A DNA stretch of 64,000 nucleotides. Source: Pedobacter jeongneungensis. Lineage in GTDB: Bacteria; Bacteroidota; Bacteroidia; Sphingobacteriales; Sphingobacteriaceae. The position numbers were made by a program, and so were the translations under genes. The notes beneath the pieces are model-generated. The model did no database searches and was not told the DNA's origin. It was given only the letters and a program-made list of their open reading frames with translations. Position 1 is the first letter of the stretch, and each line of letters opens with the position of its first letter. This document shows, one piece after another, positions 1 to 8,901 of the stretch. The stretch spans positions 1 to 64,000 of the forward strand of contig NZ_AYMG01000008.1 in NCBI RefSeq assembly GCF_000633455.1. The letters run 5' to 3'.

Positions 1-111
1 ATCCTAGTCCTTAATAATGGGGAATACCCTAATTGTTATCTGGTCACTAAGGGAAAAAACGGTAGCGGATTGCATCATCTCTTAGGCATAAAAACCTTGA
101 CGAAATTTTAA
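1..111 (+). CDS. Possible C-terminal end of a gene cut by the window edge
   Basis: Frame 1 stays open from the first base to a TAA at 109-111 and encodes 36 residues; the other two plus-strand frames stop within the first dozen bases. I do not recognise the peptide. A 9-bp inverted repeat follows directly (CGGTAGCGG at 60-68 with CCGCTACCG at 116-124), its left arm inside the reading frame. This could be the tail of a real upstream gene or chance openness in noncoding DNA; the window edge prevents a decision. Confidence 0.25.
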   Translation: MLVLNNGEYPNCYLVTKGKNGSGLHHLLGIKTLTKF

Positions 112-290
112 TGTGCCGCTACCGCTTTAGGTAATCTGATTAATAATTTAAGCAAAATAAATATTTGTACTCCTTAAATAAAAGATCAAAACAAATCTAA
201 AGGACGATCGGCGTGATCGAGATGACGATTTTAACAAAAAAAGAGAAACCGTTGCTGATTTCTCTCTTTCAAAATATTTCAAAATTATTC

Positions 291-1247
291 TTATGCTTCT
301 ACCGGATGCTCTTTAGCGGCCAGGTACCTTTCGGCATCAAGTGCGGCCATACAACCAGAACCTGCTGCAGTAACCGCCTGACGGTAGTACATATCCTGCA
401 CATCGCCACAGGCAAAAACGCCTTCAATATTGGTTAAGGTAGAACCTGGTTTGGTGGCTAAATAACCGGTTTCGTCCATATCCAACTGACCTTTAAAAAT
501 ATCGGTATTGGGTTTGTGACCAATCGCCACGAAGAAACCTTCTACGGCGATATCAGACTCCACGCCTGTTTTATTGTTTAAAACTTTAACCGCAGTTACA
601 TTTTTTCCGTTACCCAAAATTTCCTGGGTTTCGGTATTATAATGTACGATGATGTTCGGAGTAGCCAATACGCGGCTCACCATTGCTTTTGAGGCTCTAA
701 ACTCATCCCTCCGTACCAATAAATGCACAGTTTTACAAAGTTTAGCCAAATAGGTTGCTTCTTCAGCAGCGGTATCACCAGCACCAACGATGGCAACATC
801 CTGACCTTTAAAAAAGAAACCATCGCAAACGGCACATGCCGAAACGCCAAAACCATTGTATTGTTGCTCGCTTGGTAAACCCAACCATTTAGCGGTTGCA
901 CCTGTAGCAATAATAACGGTATCGGCTGTAATGGTTTTAATTTCATCAACCACTACTTTATGCGGTGTTGAAGAAAAATCAACCGAACTTACATAACCAA
1001 AACGGATATCGGTACCAAAACGCTCTGCCTGCTTGCGGAAATCCTCCATCATTTCTGGCCCCATAATACCTTGTGGGTAACCCGGAAAATTTTCTACATC
1101 GGTAGTTTGCGTAAGCTGTCCGCCAGCCTGCATACCAGTATACATAATTGGTTTTAAATCAGCTCTTGCCGCATAAATTGCAGCAGTATATCCTGCCGGA
1201 CCAGAACCTATAATTAAACACTGAACGTGTTCGTTTTCTTGTGACAT
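291..1247 (-). CDS. trxB: Thioredoxin reductase
   Basis: This is a 318-residue cytosolic flavoprotein that uses NADPH to reduce thioredoxin. Visible motifs are the FAD-binding GSGPAG at residues 14-19, the redox pair CAVC with cysteines at 138 and 141, the NADPH-binding GAGDTA at 155-160 followed by a VRRDEFR phosphate-binding motif, and a C-terminal GDV segment of the FAD domain. Length is standard for low-molecular-weight bacterial TrxR. The ATG at 1247 is preceded by a minus-strand TAAATTTG box at 1282-1289, giving a leader of about 30 nt. It appears monocistronic, with a repeat-rich gap upstream. Confidence 0.97.
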   Translation of the reverse strand: MSQENEHVQCLIIGSGPAGYTAAIYAARADLKPIMYTGMQAGGQLTQTTDVENFPGYPQGIMGPEMMEDFRKQAERFGTDIRFGYVSSVDFSSTPHKVVVDEIKTITADTVIIATGATAKWLGLPSEQQYNGFGVSACAVCDGFFFKGQDVAIVGAGDTAAEEATYLAKLCKTVHLLVRRDEFRASKAMVSRVLATPNIIVHYNTETQEILGNGKNVTAVKVLNNKTGVESDIAVEGFFVAIGHKPNTDIFKGQLDMDETGYLATKPGSTLTNIEGVFACGDVQDMYYRQAVTAAGSGCMAALDAERYLAAKEHPVEA

Positions 1248-1602
1248 TATATTGTGTGTTTGAAATTCATTAATCGTAGCGCAAATTTAACGCTTTAAAC
1301 AATTGTTAACAAGCGTACATTGTCAACATAGTTTACTTATTAACAGCAGAGGGCAGGGAGCGCGATGCAAAGAGCTTAGCGGATAGCGAAAAGCGTTCGG
1401 CGCGTGGCACTAAACTAAGGTGCATTCAGGTGGCTTAGGTGGTAAAAAATATCTTCGTGGTGTCAGATGTTACCATCTGACACCACCTAACTGATCCATT
1501 TCCGAAAATGATATTTTGTAATTCATGTTTGATTATCAATACTTGTACACTAAAAATGAATTATCAACTATCAAATGGTAACATCTGCCAGCACATAGAA
1601 AC
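1248..1602. repeat. Intergenic region with palindromes and repeat words
   Basis: No gene is visible. The stretch holds a GCGTTCGGCG-type word array (about 1350-1410), a copy of the TCAGGTGGCTTAGGTGGT repeat (about 1426-1443) also found at 5748 and 46250, and a perfect hairpin with 13-bp arms (GTGGTGTCAGATG at 1457-1469, CATCTGACACCAC at 1474-1486, loop TTAC). Part of the hairpin word recurs inverted as ATGGTAACATCTG at about 1574-1586. The hairpin lacks a T-tract, so it is not a classical terminator. Confidence 0.7.
1282..1289 (-). promoter_or_regulatory. Predicted -7 box of trxB
   Basis: On the minus strand this reads TAAATTTG, a full match to the Bacteroidota -7 consensus TAnnTTTG. It lies 34 nt upstream of the trxB ATG. 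Confidence 0.6.
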
Positions 1603-3231
1603 CTAAGTTTGTATCACCCCTACATTAAACTTCCTGGTAATCGGCGATTGGTTTGCTGCTTCTATCCCCATCGAAATTACCTTCCTGGTTTCCAGGGGAT
1701 CGATAATCCCGTCTACCCAAAGCCTTGCTGCTGCATAATAAGGTGTAGTTTGACTATCGTATTTATCTGTAATTTCTTTTAATAATTCAGCTTCTTTTTC
1801 GGGCGTAACTACCTCTCCTTTTGCTTTTAAAGAGGCTTGCTGAATCTGCAATAATGTTTTTGCTGCCTGCGAGCCGCCCATTACAGCAATTTTAGCAGTT
1901 GGCCAGGCATAAATCAAACGTGGATCGTAGGCTTTGCCGCACATAGCATAATTACCGGCACCGTAAGAATTACCCAAAACAATGGTGAATTTTGGCACTA
2001 CAGAATTGGCTACTGCATTTACCATTTTTGCACCATCTTTTATGATGCCACCATGCTCTGACCGACTGCCTACCATAAAACCAGTAACATCCTGCAAAAA
2101 TACCAGGGGAATCTTCTTCTGGTTACAGTTCATAATAAATCTCGAGGCTTTATCGGCACTATCTGAATAAATTACACCACCGAACTGCATCTCCCCTTTT
2201 TTTGATTTTACCACTTTACGTTGATTGGCTACAATACCTACAGCCCAACCATCGATACGGCCCAAACCGCAGATAATACTCTGACCGTAACCTTGTTTAT
2301 ATTCTTCAAATTCTGATCCATCAACCAAACGGTTGATCACATCCATCATTTCGTAAGGTTTATCCCTATTCTCAGGAAAGATACCATACAGTTCTTCTTC
2401 TTTTTCTTTTGGTTTAACCGCCGCAATGCGATCGAAACCTGCATTTTCTGGCGCGCCCAGCATGCTCATGATATTACGGATGCTATCTAAACAAGCTTGA
2501 TCATTAGGGTGTTTATAATCGGTAACGCCTGAAATTTCGCAATGTGTGGTTGCGCCACCCAAAGTTTCGTTATCCACTTCTTCGCCAATGGCCGATTTTA
2601 CAAGATAAGAACCCGCTAAAAATACCGAACCAGTTTTGTCCACAATCATGGCTTCATCGCTCATAATCGGCAAATAAGCCCCACCAGCTACGCACGCCCC
2701 CATGATGGCCGAAATCTGAACAATACCTTCTGACGACATGATGGCATTATTACGAAACATCCTGCCGAAATGCTCTTTATCGGGAAAAATTTCATCTTGC
2801 ATTGGGAGGTAAACCCCAGCACTATCAACCAGGTAAATTACGGGCAAACGATTTTCCATGGCAATTTCCTGCGCACGGAGATTTTTCTTGGCCGTCATAG
2901 GGAACCAGGCACCGGCTTTAACAGTGGCATCGTTTGCTACAATCATGCACTGCCTGCCGCTTACATAACCAATACCACATACTACACCGGCAGAGGGACA
3001 TCCACCCTGCTCGGCATACATACCATCGGCAGTAAAGGCACCGACCTCCAAAAAGTCAGAATCTTTATCAATTAAATAAGCAATGCGCTCGCGCGCTAAA
3101 AGTTTTCCTTTTTCTTTTTGCTTAGCAGCATTCTTTTCGCCTCCACCGAGATAGATTTTTTTGAGTTTGGTTTTCAGTTCGTAAACCAACTGTTTGTTTA
3201 CATCCTCATTTTTGTTGAATTCGATATTCAT
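1603..3231 (-). CDS. Acyl-CoA carboxylase, carboxyltransferase (beta) subunit
   Basis: The 542-residue protein is a crotonase-fold carboxyltransferase that moves CO2 from carboxybiotin to an acyl-CoA. Two carboxyltransferase halves are visible: an N-terminal half with the oxyanion-hole GACVAGGAYLP and a C-terminal half with LQDVTGFMVG and NSYGAGNYAM. Length and the PENRDKPYEMMDVI linker resemble methylcrotonyl-CoA carboxylase beta subunits, but propionyl-CoA carboxylase beta or a generic acyl-CoA carboxylase cannot be excluded. No biotin carboxylase or biotin carrier gene is adjacent. The methylmalonyl-CoA epimerase at 31.5 kb would fit a propionyl-CoA route, but that link is inference. Start ATG at 3231. 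Confidence 0.92.
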   Translation of the reverse strand: MNIEFNKNEDVNKQLVYELKTKLKKIYLGGGEKNAAKQKEKGKLLARERIAYLIDKDSDFLEVGAFTADGMYAEQGGCPSAGVVCGIGYVSGRQCMIVANDATVKAGAWFPMTAKKNLRAQEIAMENRLPVIYLVDSAGVYLPMQDEIFPDKEHFGRMFRNNAIMSSEGIVQISAIMGACVAGGAYLPIMSDEAMIVDKTGSVFLAGSYLVKSAIGEEVDNETLGGATTHCEISGVTDYKHPNDQACLDSIRNIMSMLGAPENAGFDRIAAVKPKEKEEELYGIFPENRDKPYEMMDVINRLVDGSEFEEYKQGYGQSIICGLGRIDGWAVGIVANQRKVVKSKKGEMQFGGVIYSDSADKASRFIMNCNQKKIPLVFLQDVTGFMVGSRSEHGGIIKDGAKMVNAVANSVVPKFTIVLGNSYGAGNYAMCGKAYDPRLIYAWPTAKIAVMGGSQAAKTLLQIQQASLKAKGEVVTPEKEAELLKEITDKYDSQTTPYYAAARLWVDGIIDPLETRKVISMGIEAANQSPITRKFNVGVIQT

Positions 3232-3298
3232 GGAGGCAATATAAATTTAATTTTAGAAAAATAGCATTGACCAAATCGGTTTCTGGTCTACGGAAAGG

Positions 3299-3549
3299 TT
3301 TAACCGCAAAGCGCGCAGAGAAAGGCCGCAATGAGCGCTAAGTGTTTTAACCACAGAGATTACAAAGAAAAGACACAGAGGACATGGAGTTGGGATTAGG
3401 TTAAAAATTTCCGTGTTTTCCGGGCATCCTTGGCTTTTTTAACCGCAAAGCGCGCTGAGTAAAGCCGCAAAGATCGCTAAGTTTTTATTAACCGCCTTTC
3501 TTTTAACCACGGGGATCAAAGAGAAAAAAGCACAGAGAACATGGAGAAG
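3299..3549. repeat. Tandem-like CGCAAAG / CACAGAG word repeats (two copies)
   Basis: Two related blocks lie about 139 bp apart in the 383-bp gap between the carboxylase and lipoprotein genes. Copy 1 (about 3299-3390) and copy 2 (about 3436-3549) each begin TTAACCGCAAAGCGCGC, continue with AAAGNCCGCAA and CGCTAAG, then TTTTAACCAC, and end with CACAGAG and ACATGGAG. A shorter relative made of CGCTTAACGC words follows at about 3567-3614. Similar words (GCCACGGAGACGCAG) recur near 23080. No coding potential is evident. Confidence 0.7.
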
Positions 3550-3614
3550 TTTAAATTATAAGGTGCACTAACCGCAAAACGCTTAACGCAATCCGCCGAA
3601 CGCCAAACGCTTAA

Positions 3615-4154
3615 CTACTTCTGATAAACTACTCCGTCAATCTTTATTTTTTGATACTTTTCTGCCCAGCCTTTGCCTTTGATGTATTTTACTTCCGATG
3701 GATGTCCTTTTAAATTTGGGTGATAAACAGGATCGAACGAAAAGGTCATTTCCTGATCTGATTTTTGAACAACAGTTACTTCATTATCATTTTCATCCTT
3801 TTCGCCTGTAGTAAAGAACTTCTCTCCTATTTTGGCATTAAAATCAGCGCGGGTATAGGTTTTAGTAGGGCTATCGGGGTAACTTTCTACTAATCTATTC
3901 CGCTCATCGATCCGCAGATATACCGTGCTGCTTGCATCGCCACCTACCAGGGAATAAAATTGGTAAAAAAGTTTTTTGTTGATCCTTACAGTGTCTTTAA
4001 TCTCGGTGTAAGATTGCGCATTCATATACCATAAATTGCCGATCTGCATGGGTAAAAATGAATCGGCAACTGCGTTTTCCACTTTCTTTTTCTGACAGGA
4101 AAGGATAACCAGACTAACTAAAATTAAACTGAGCGATGTGCTGATCTTTTTCAT
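3615..4154 (-). CDS. Predicted lipoprotein of unknown function
   Basis: This 179-residue protein starts with a lysine-containing n-region, a hydrophobic stretch and the lipobox VILSC, so it is probably exported and lipid-anchored at about Cys20. The remainder is beta-rich and hydrophilic with a lysine-rich patch right after the cysteine. I recognise no family. It sits alone between repeats and the MaoC-domain gene in the same orientation, 66 bp downstream of it. An envelope role is likely only by its export signal. Confidence 0.8.
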   Translation of the reverse strand: MKKISTSLSLILVSLVILSCQKKKVENAVADSFLPMQIGNLWYMNAQSYTEIKDTVRINKKLFYQFYSLVGGDASSTVYLRIDERNRLVESYPDSPTKTYTRADFNAKIGEKFFTTGEKDENDNEVTVVQKSDQEMTFSFDPVYHPNLKGHPSEVKYIKGKGWAEKYQKIKIDGVVYQK

Positions 4155-4220
4155 AAGTATATGAGTATAATTACTTTTATTAATAACGTTAAAAATCAGC
4201 TACACGCTACAGCATTATAA

Positions 4221-4682
4221 CTAATTGATAAAGTGGTACAAGAAAACTACTTCTCCATTAAAAGCAGGTTTTTTCTGGTCTTCTATCTCCATTTCGATAG
4301 CCATATTTACCTTTGTTACGCCACGTAGGTTAATAATTGAAGCCAATTTAGCTTTTAACCTTACTTTACTGTTTACGGTAACCGCTTGTGCAAACCTTAA
4401 ACTTTCAATACCATAGTTGATCTCCATTTTCAGGTTCTGGATATCAACTATTTCTTTCCATAGGTAAGGGATTAAAGATAAGGTTAAATAACCGTGTGCA
4501 ATAGTAGCTTTAAACGGACCTTCGTTTTTTGCCCGCTCTTCGTCAACGTGGATCCATTGATGGTCTAAGGTAGCGTCGGCAAATTTGTTGATCTGTTCCT
4601 GGGTAATGGTGTGCCATGAAGAAACGCCTAATTCCTTGCCAAGGTATTGTTCAAATTCTGCGTGGGAGGTAATGATTTGCAT
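4221..4682 (-). CDS. MaoC-family (R)-specific enoyl-CoA hydratase/dehydratase-like protein
   Basis: The 153-residue hot-dog-fold protein carries the MaoC hydratase signature: FADATLDHQWIHVDEERA near residues 29-46 supplies the catalytic Asp and His, followed by IAHGYLTLSLIP. Family members hydrate enoyl-CoA thioesters or act in related acyl-CoA dehydration. Length matches single-domain MaoC proteins. No fatty-acid genes adjoin it, so the substrate is unknown. Start ATG at 4682 fits the family N-terminus. Confidence 0.9.
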   Translation of the reverse strand: MQIITSHAEFEQYLGKELGVSSWHTITQEQINKFADATLDHQWIHVDEERAKNEGPFKATIAHGYLTLSLIPYLWKEIVDIQNLKMEINYGIESLRFAQAVTVNSKVRLKAKLASIINLRGVTKVNMAIEMEIEDQKKPAFNGEVVFLYHFIN

Positions 4683-4751
4683 TTTTAATATACTTTTTAG
4701 CGCCAGGCGTTTTGCTGATGGCGGATTATTGATTATATGTTGAGATTGTAT

Positions 4752-4866
4752 TCGTTTTAGCCTTGGGTTGATGGTTGATGGTCTTATAGTTCATAGTGAA
4801 TATATCCAAGTTATCAAGCTATGAATTATCAACCATAGACCATTAACCATGATCCATTAACGATGC
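4752..4866. repeat. ATGGTTGATGGT word array folded as an imperfect palindrome
   Basis: The gap between the MaoC and LOG genes contains GGTTGATGGTTGATGGTCT on the left and ATCAACCATAGACCATTAA on the right, with ATAGTTCATAG pairing with CTATGAATTAT in the centre. Single-stranded copies would fold into a long imperfect hairpin. The same vocabulary recurs at about 44271-44383. Confidence 0.7.
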
Positions 4867-4885
4867 GCAACTGGCCATATCACAG

Positions 4886-5479
4886 TTAACTTAAATTTCT
4901 TTCTTTAAACCAAACTTCATCAGGAATGGCTGAGAAATTATCCATCTTACCGATTAAAATTTCTGCATCTGCTTCGTTAAAAACGAGGTCGCGGTTGGCC
5001 GGTTTTAAGAATCTGCTCTGCACCATCATTTCCATTTGGGCAAATAACGGATCGTAAAATCCATTTACGTTTAATACGCCAATCGGTTTGTTATGTAGGC
5101 CTAACTGCAACCAGGTAAGCACTTCAAAAAATTCTTCGAGTGTACCAAAACCACCAGGTAAAATCACAAATCCATCACTTAAATCGGCCATTTTTTGCTT
5201 TCGCTGGTGCATATTTTCGGTTACGATCATTTCGGTTACACCTTTATGACCGACCTCTTTATCCATTAAAAACTGTGGAATGATACCCGTAACCAAACCA
5301 CCCAGCTCCAGTACATCGTTAGCCAAAACACCCATAACCCCAACACTACCACCACCGTAAACCAACTTAATCTGTTGTTTTACCAATGTTTCTGCCAACT
5401 GTTTTATTGCATTGCGTAATTGTACATCGCCGTTAAAGTTTGAGCCACAATACACACAAACCGAATTAAGCTTATTCAT
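4886..5479 (-). CDS. LOG-family protein (cytokinin riboside 5'-monophosphate phosphoribohydrolase-like)
   Basis: The 197-residue protein has the full LOG signature: YGGGSVGVMG in the first third and PGGFGTLEEFFEVLTW around residues 108-123. LOG enzymes hydrolyse nucleoside 5'-monophosphates at the base-ribose bond; in bacteria the physiological substrate is usually unproven, and older annotations as lysine decarboxylase are unreliable. Length matches the TIGR00730 type. ATG at 5479. Confidence 0.93.
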   Translation of the reverse strand: MNKLNSVCVYCGSNFNGDVQLRNAIKQLAETLVKQQIKLVYGGGSVGVMGVLANDVLELGGLVTGIIPQFLMDKEVGHKGVTEMIVTENMHQRKQKMADLSDGFVILPGGFGTLEEFFEVLTWLQLGLHNKPIGVLNVNGFYDPLFAQMEMMVQSRFLKPANRDLVFNEADAEILIGKMDNFSAIPDEVWFKERNLS

Positions 5480-5860
5480 TTTGTCTAAAATTTACCGAAG
5501 TTAAGATTTTCCCGGCTTTCTATAAATTTTAATTCTGCACAAAGCTGTTACAGGAGTTATTTTAATTAAACCTCGCAGGTTTTTAAAACCTGCGAGGTTT
5601 GATCGTATAATTTTCTTCCCAAGAACCACCAACCTTGTTAAATAAACCTGATTGCAGAGAAAGCCCGTAGCGCAGCGAGGACTTGAAACGAAAAGCAGGA
5701 CTGACTTTAAAATAGAATTCTGTATTTGCTTTTCAAAATAATATTGACCACCTAAGCCACCTGAGGACATTTAAGTTTTTTTTCTGGTATAAACAAAAAA
5801 GGAGCAGCATTACGCCACTCCTTCTAACCAAATATAAGAGAGAAAAGATTAATTTAGCTA
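5480..5860. repeat. Intergenic repeat cluster upstream of the LOG gene
   Basis: I see no convincing gene. The stretch holds a near-continuous palindrome (AAACCTCGCAGGTTTT at 5568-5583 and its exact reverse complement at 5585-5600), a mosaic repeat beginning TTAAATAAACCTGATTGCAG (about 5638-5704) with relatives at 31291 and 50675, and a copy of ACCACCTAAGCCACCTGAGG at 5748-5767. An 89-codon minus-strand frame across it is made from these repeats. Confidence 0.75.
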
Positions 5861-8440
5861 TTAGAAAGCATAACGGATGGTTGCGCCATAAGTTCTTGGA
5901 TCGCCGAGTACGCCTGCATATAAACCAGAGTTACCCGCAGCTGCCTGTAACTGCTCGTAATAGTTTTTATTTGCAATGTTTCTGCTCCAAACAAATAATG
6001 AGAATTTATCCGATTTAAAACCTAACCTCGCATTAAATAAAGCATAACCTTTAACATTTAACACACTAGATGGTGTAGGATTAGATGAATATTCTGAACG
6101 GTAACTGGCATCACCAGCAATAAAATATCTACCTTCTTTAGTAGCCAGGTTACCTGCTGTGCTTAATTCTGTACCACCAGAAATGTTCCATTTAGATACA
6201 CCTGGCAATCTGCCACCCGAAGCATCTTTAAATGCAACCTGAGTAGCTACATTGTTCACCAGTTCTGTATGGCCGGTTTCCTCTAAAGGAAGAGGTGCGT
6301 TGGTAAATTTAACGTATTTTCCATCAAGATAAGCTAAAGCTGCATTTAAGGTTAAAAACCTTTCCAGCTGGTAAGTTCCATCTATTTCCAATCCTTTTAC
6401 CCTAACTTTTTCAGCATTAGCCAGATACCCCCTGTTTACACCCAATTGTGGCGACTGAACATTGGTTTGGTAATCTTTAATATCAGTATTAAATAAACTA
6501 AGATTTACAATAGCGCCTTTAAAAGGTTTTGTTTTAGCACCTAACTCGTAATGTTGAACATACTCTGGTTTTACAACAGCTACTGATAAATCGGCCGCTC
6601 CGGTAGAGGTAGTTGGTAACCCACCTACGTTAACACCAACTGGTTTGTAAGCAGTAGAGAAAGTTCCGTAAACATTCAAATTGTGCGTAGGACGGTAAGA
6701 CACAGTAAAGTTTCCCGATAAATTGTTATTATCTACCTTGGTTGTAAACTGCTGATTGGCATATACAGCCGCTTTAAGTGCCAATAATGCTGCATCGGTA
6801 GTCTGTAAACCACCGTAAGTTACCCTATCATAATCAACATCTTTTTTATCATAAGTATATCTTAGACCTGGTAAAACGTGCAGATTCTTTAACACCTCCC
6901 AATCTACCTGTGCAAAAATAGCTGCGCTTAACGATTTGATAGTAGAGTTGGTTTTAATCCCAAAACCATCTAATAAACCAGGGGTTGAATATAATGCCTG
7001 ACTGCCGGTATTACTGGTTTGTACAAATCTCCATTGATCTTTACCTACTTCTTCTGTTTGCGCCAGACCTTTTAAATTCTGACCTAACAAATACACACCA
7101 ATTACACCGCTTAATTTATCAGTAAGATTACCTGCATATCTCACTTCCTGAGAGTATTGATCGTGGCGCGAAGTACCCTGCGATTTGGTTAAAGCTGCTA
7201 ACTCCGAGAAATCCCTGTCGTTTGTAGGATCCCAGTTCCAGAATCTCCAGGCAGTAGTTGAGGTAAGTGTTCCGTTACCGATTTTGTAATCTACGTTTAA
7301 TGATATACCACCGATAGACTGGTTATGTCTCCAAGGGGTATTGGTATTGATTTCTCTTGAAAAAGGATCGATTTTCGGCTGTTGATAACCTAAATCAGAA
7401 ACAATTTTGGCATACTGGCGGTAAGCACTTCTTTCAGTTGTAGTTACACCTGCTATCACCAATGGATAGCCTGCAGGATGTTGAATGCTCACATCGCCAC
7501 TCAACAATACCTGTAATTTTTCTGATGGGGTATAATACAACTGACTTTTAAAACCAAGGTTGTTTTGTCCGCTGTATTTACGTTCTTCCCTGGTATTCCA
7601 GATGGTACCATCGCGTTGTGTACCTGAAATTGAAATTTTTGCAGCAAGATCTTTAGCAAGCGCACCAGAAACTGATGTTTTTGCCTGGATGAAATTATAA
7701 TTTCCGGCGCTCAGTTCTACTTTTGCACTTGGTGTTAAAGTTGGTTTGCTTGTGGTGATGTTAAATGCACCTGCAGTGGTATTTTTACCGAACAAGGTAC
7801 CTTGTGGACCTCGTAAAATTTCGATCTGCTCGATATCAAGAAAATCGGTAGAGGTTGCAGCCGGACGTGCATGGTAAACACCATCTACATAAAAACCTAC
7901 TCCCGGATCGATACCATCGTTGGTTAAACCGAAGGTTGAACCCAATCCCCTGATGTTAAGTGTTGTATTTCTGGCGTTCGAAGCATATAACTGTACCGAA
8001 GGAACCAATTCTTTTAAACGGTTAACATTAAAAGCACCAGCATTTTCTGCTGCGCGGCCACCGATTACCGTAATCGGGATGGGCACATCCTGTAAAACCT
8101 CCGAACGTCTGCGTGAGGTTACCACAATTTCATCTAAAAGGGCACTTTCTACCAAAACCAGTTCGATTGGCGTATCCTGATACCTTAAAATCTGAAAATC
8201 CTGTGGTTTATACCCTACCGAACTTACCTGAAGGTAAAATGGCGGTTCCTGTTTTGCATCGATTTTGAAAGCACCGTTATCATCGGCACTCACTGTAATA
8301 TTAGTGCCCCTTACTTTTATGGTTGCGCGTGGTACCGGCTCACCACCAGACTTTTTTATAATACCTGTTATTGGACTTTGAGCAAAAGTAATGCTTGCCA
8401 AAAGGAAAAATGAAAATAAAAAGAGTAAACGTTTGTTCAT
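5861..8440 (-). CDS. TonB-dependent outer-membrane receptor
   Basis: The 859-residue protein has a signal peptide ending near residue 20 (SITFAQ), a CarboxypepD_reg-like domain at about 22-105 (GIIKKSGGEPVPRATIKV), a plug domain beginning near 110 (VTSRRRSEVLQDVPIPITVI) and a 22-strand barrel ending in the aromatic IRYAF. It should import a ligand, probably an iron complex or other large solute, using TonB energy. No SusD partner or carbohydrate enzyme adjoins it, so it is not a typical polysaccharide locus. A minus-strand TATATTTG box at 8590-8597 predicts a leader of about 145 nt. Confidence 0.94.
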   Translation of the reverse strand: MNKRLLFLFSFFLLASITFAQSPITGIIKKSGGEPVPRATIKVRGTNITVSADDNGAFKIDAKQEPPFYLQVSSVGYKPQDFQILRYQDTPIELVLVESALLDEIVVTSRRRSEVLQDVPIPITVIGGRAAENAGAFNVNRLKELVPSVQLYASNARNTTLNIRGLGSTFGLTNDGIDPGVGFYVDGVYHARPAATSTDFLDIEQIEILRGPQGTLFGKNTTAGAFNITTSKPTLTPSAKVELSAGNYNFIQAKTSVSGALAKDLAAKISISGTQRDGTIWNTREERKYSGQNNLGFKSQLYYTPSEKLQVLLSGDVSIQHPAGYPLVIAGVTTTERSAYRQYAKIVSDLGYQQPKIDPFSREINTNTPWRHNQSIGGISLNVDYKIGNGTLTSTTAWRFWNWDPTNDRDFSELAALTKSQGTSRHDQYSQEVRYAGNLTDKLSGVIGVYLLGQNLKGLAQTEEVGKDQWRFVQTSNTGSQALYSTPGLLDGFGIKTNSTIKSLSAAIFAQVDWEVLKNLHVLPGLRYTYDKKDVDYDRVTYGGLQTTDAALLALKAAVYANQQFTTKVDNNNLSGNFTVSYRPTHNLNVYGTFSTAYKPVGVNVGGLPTTSTGAADLSVAVVKPEYVQHYELGAKTKPFKGAIVNLSLFNTDIKDYQTNVQSPQLGVNRGYLANAEKVRVKGLEIDGTYQLERFLTLNAALAYLDGKYVKFTNAPLPLEETGHTELVNNVATQVAFKDASGGRLPGVSKWNISGGTELSTAGNLATKEGRYFIAGDASYRSEYSSNPTPSSVLNVKGYALFNARLGFKSDKFSLFVWSRNIANKNYYEQLQAAAGNSGLYAGVLGDPRTYGATIRYAF

Positions 8441-8589
8441 GATTAGTTATATAGTTTGTTTTAATATTGTTGATTAACGACCCGTTCGAAAATATCCGAT
8501 AACTGTTTGAGAATGGTTACAACAACAATATGAGCGTGATTTGTAGTTTGTTTTCATAATTATTATATAAATCCTATAGATTTAGTCGA

Positions 8590-8597
8590 CAAATATA
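8590..8597 (-). promoter_or_regulatory. Predicted -7 box of the TonB receptor gene
   Basis: On the minus strand this reads TATATTTG, matching TAnnTTTG. It lies 149 nt upstream of the ATG, which would give the TonB receptor one of the longest leaders in the window and room for post-transcriptional control. Confidence 0.4.
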
Positions 8598-8654
8598 TTA
8601 ATTTTTTTTATCTGCCAAATTTTATTTTGTGATTTTTATATTACTTATCAAAAT

Positions 8655-8810
8655 AATAGGAGTCCGCGTTAGGGATTGTAAGGGTTCAGTACCGATTTTT
8701 CATCGGTACCGGAGCAAAGCGAAGCCCTGAAAAGCCCGCCCCCTTGCGCAGCTTGGGGAACGCCCATATTAATAGACAGTTTTTAGTTGGCGGGGGTTAG
8801 ACAAAAAAAA
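8655..8810. repeat. Mosaic intergenic repeat with TACCGAT...ATCGGTA module
   Basis: The 461-bp gap between the TonB receptor and guaB holds no gene apart from promoter sequence. It contains a GCGTTAGGGATTG...GGGAACGCCC element of a type I recall from other Bacteroidota genomes, interrupted by TACCGAT (8690-8696) and ATCGGTA (8702-8708). The module resembles those at 31321, 34384 and 50568. Confidence 0.6.
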
Positions 8811-8901
8811 GGGGCTATCGTAAACCGATGCCCCTACATTTCAATTATTTAATAAAGGTCAGGCCTTAAACCCTACACCCTCTTACCTTCTGCCTTAAAC
8901 T

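Noticed and set aside
677..949. 90-codon minus-strand open frame inside trxB
   Set aside because: It is a shadow in another frame of a clearly conserved enzyme gene.
5501..5770. 89-codon minus-strand open frame
   Set aside because: It runs through the AAACCTCGCAGGTTTT palindrome and the TTAAATAAACC and ACCACCTAAG repeats, so its codons come from repeat DNA rather than a gene.
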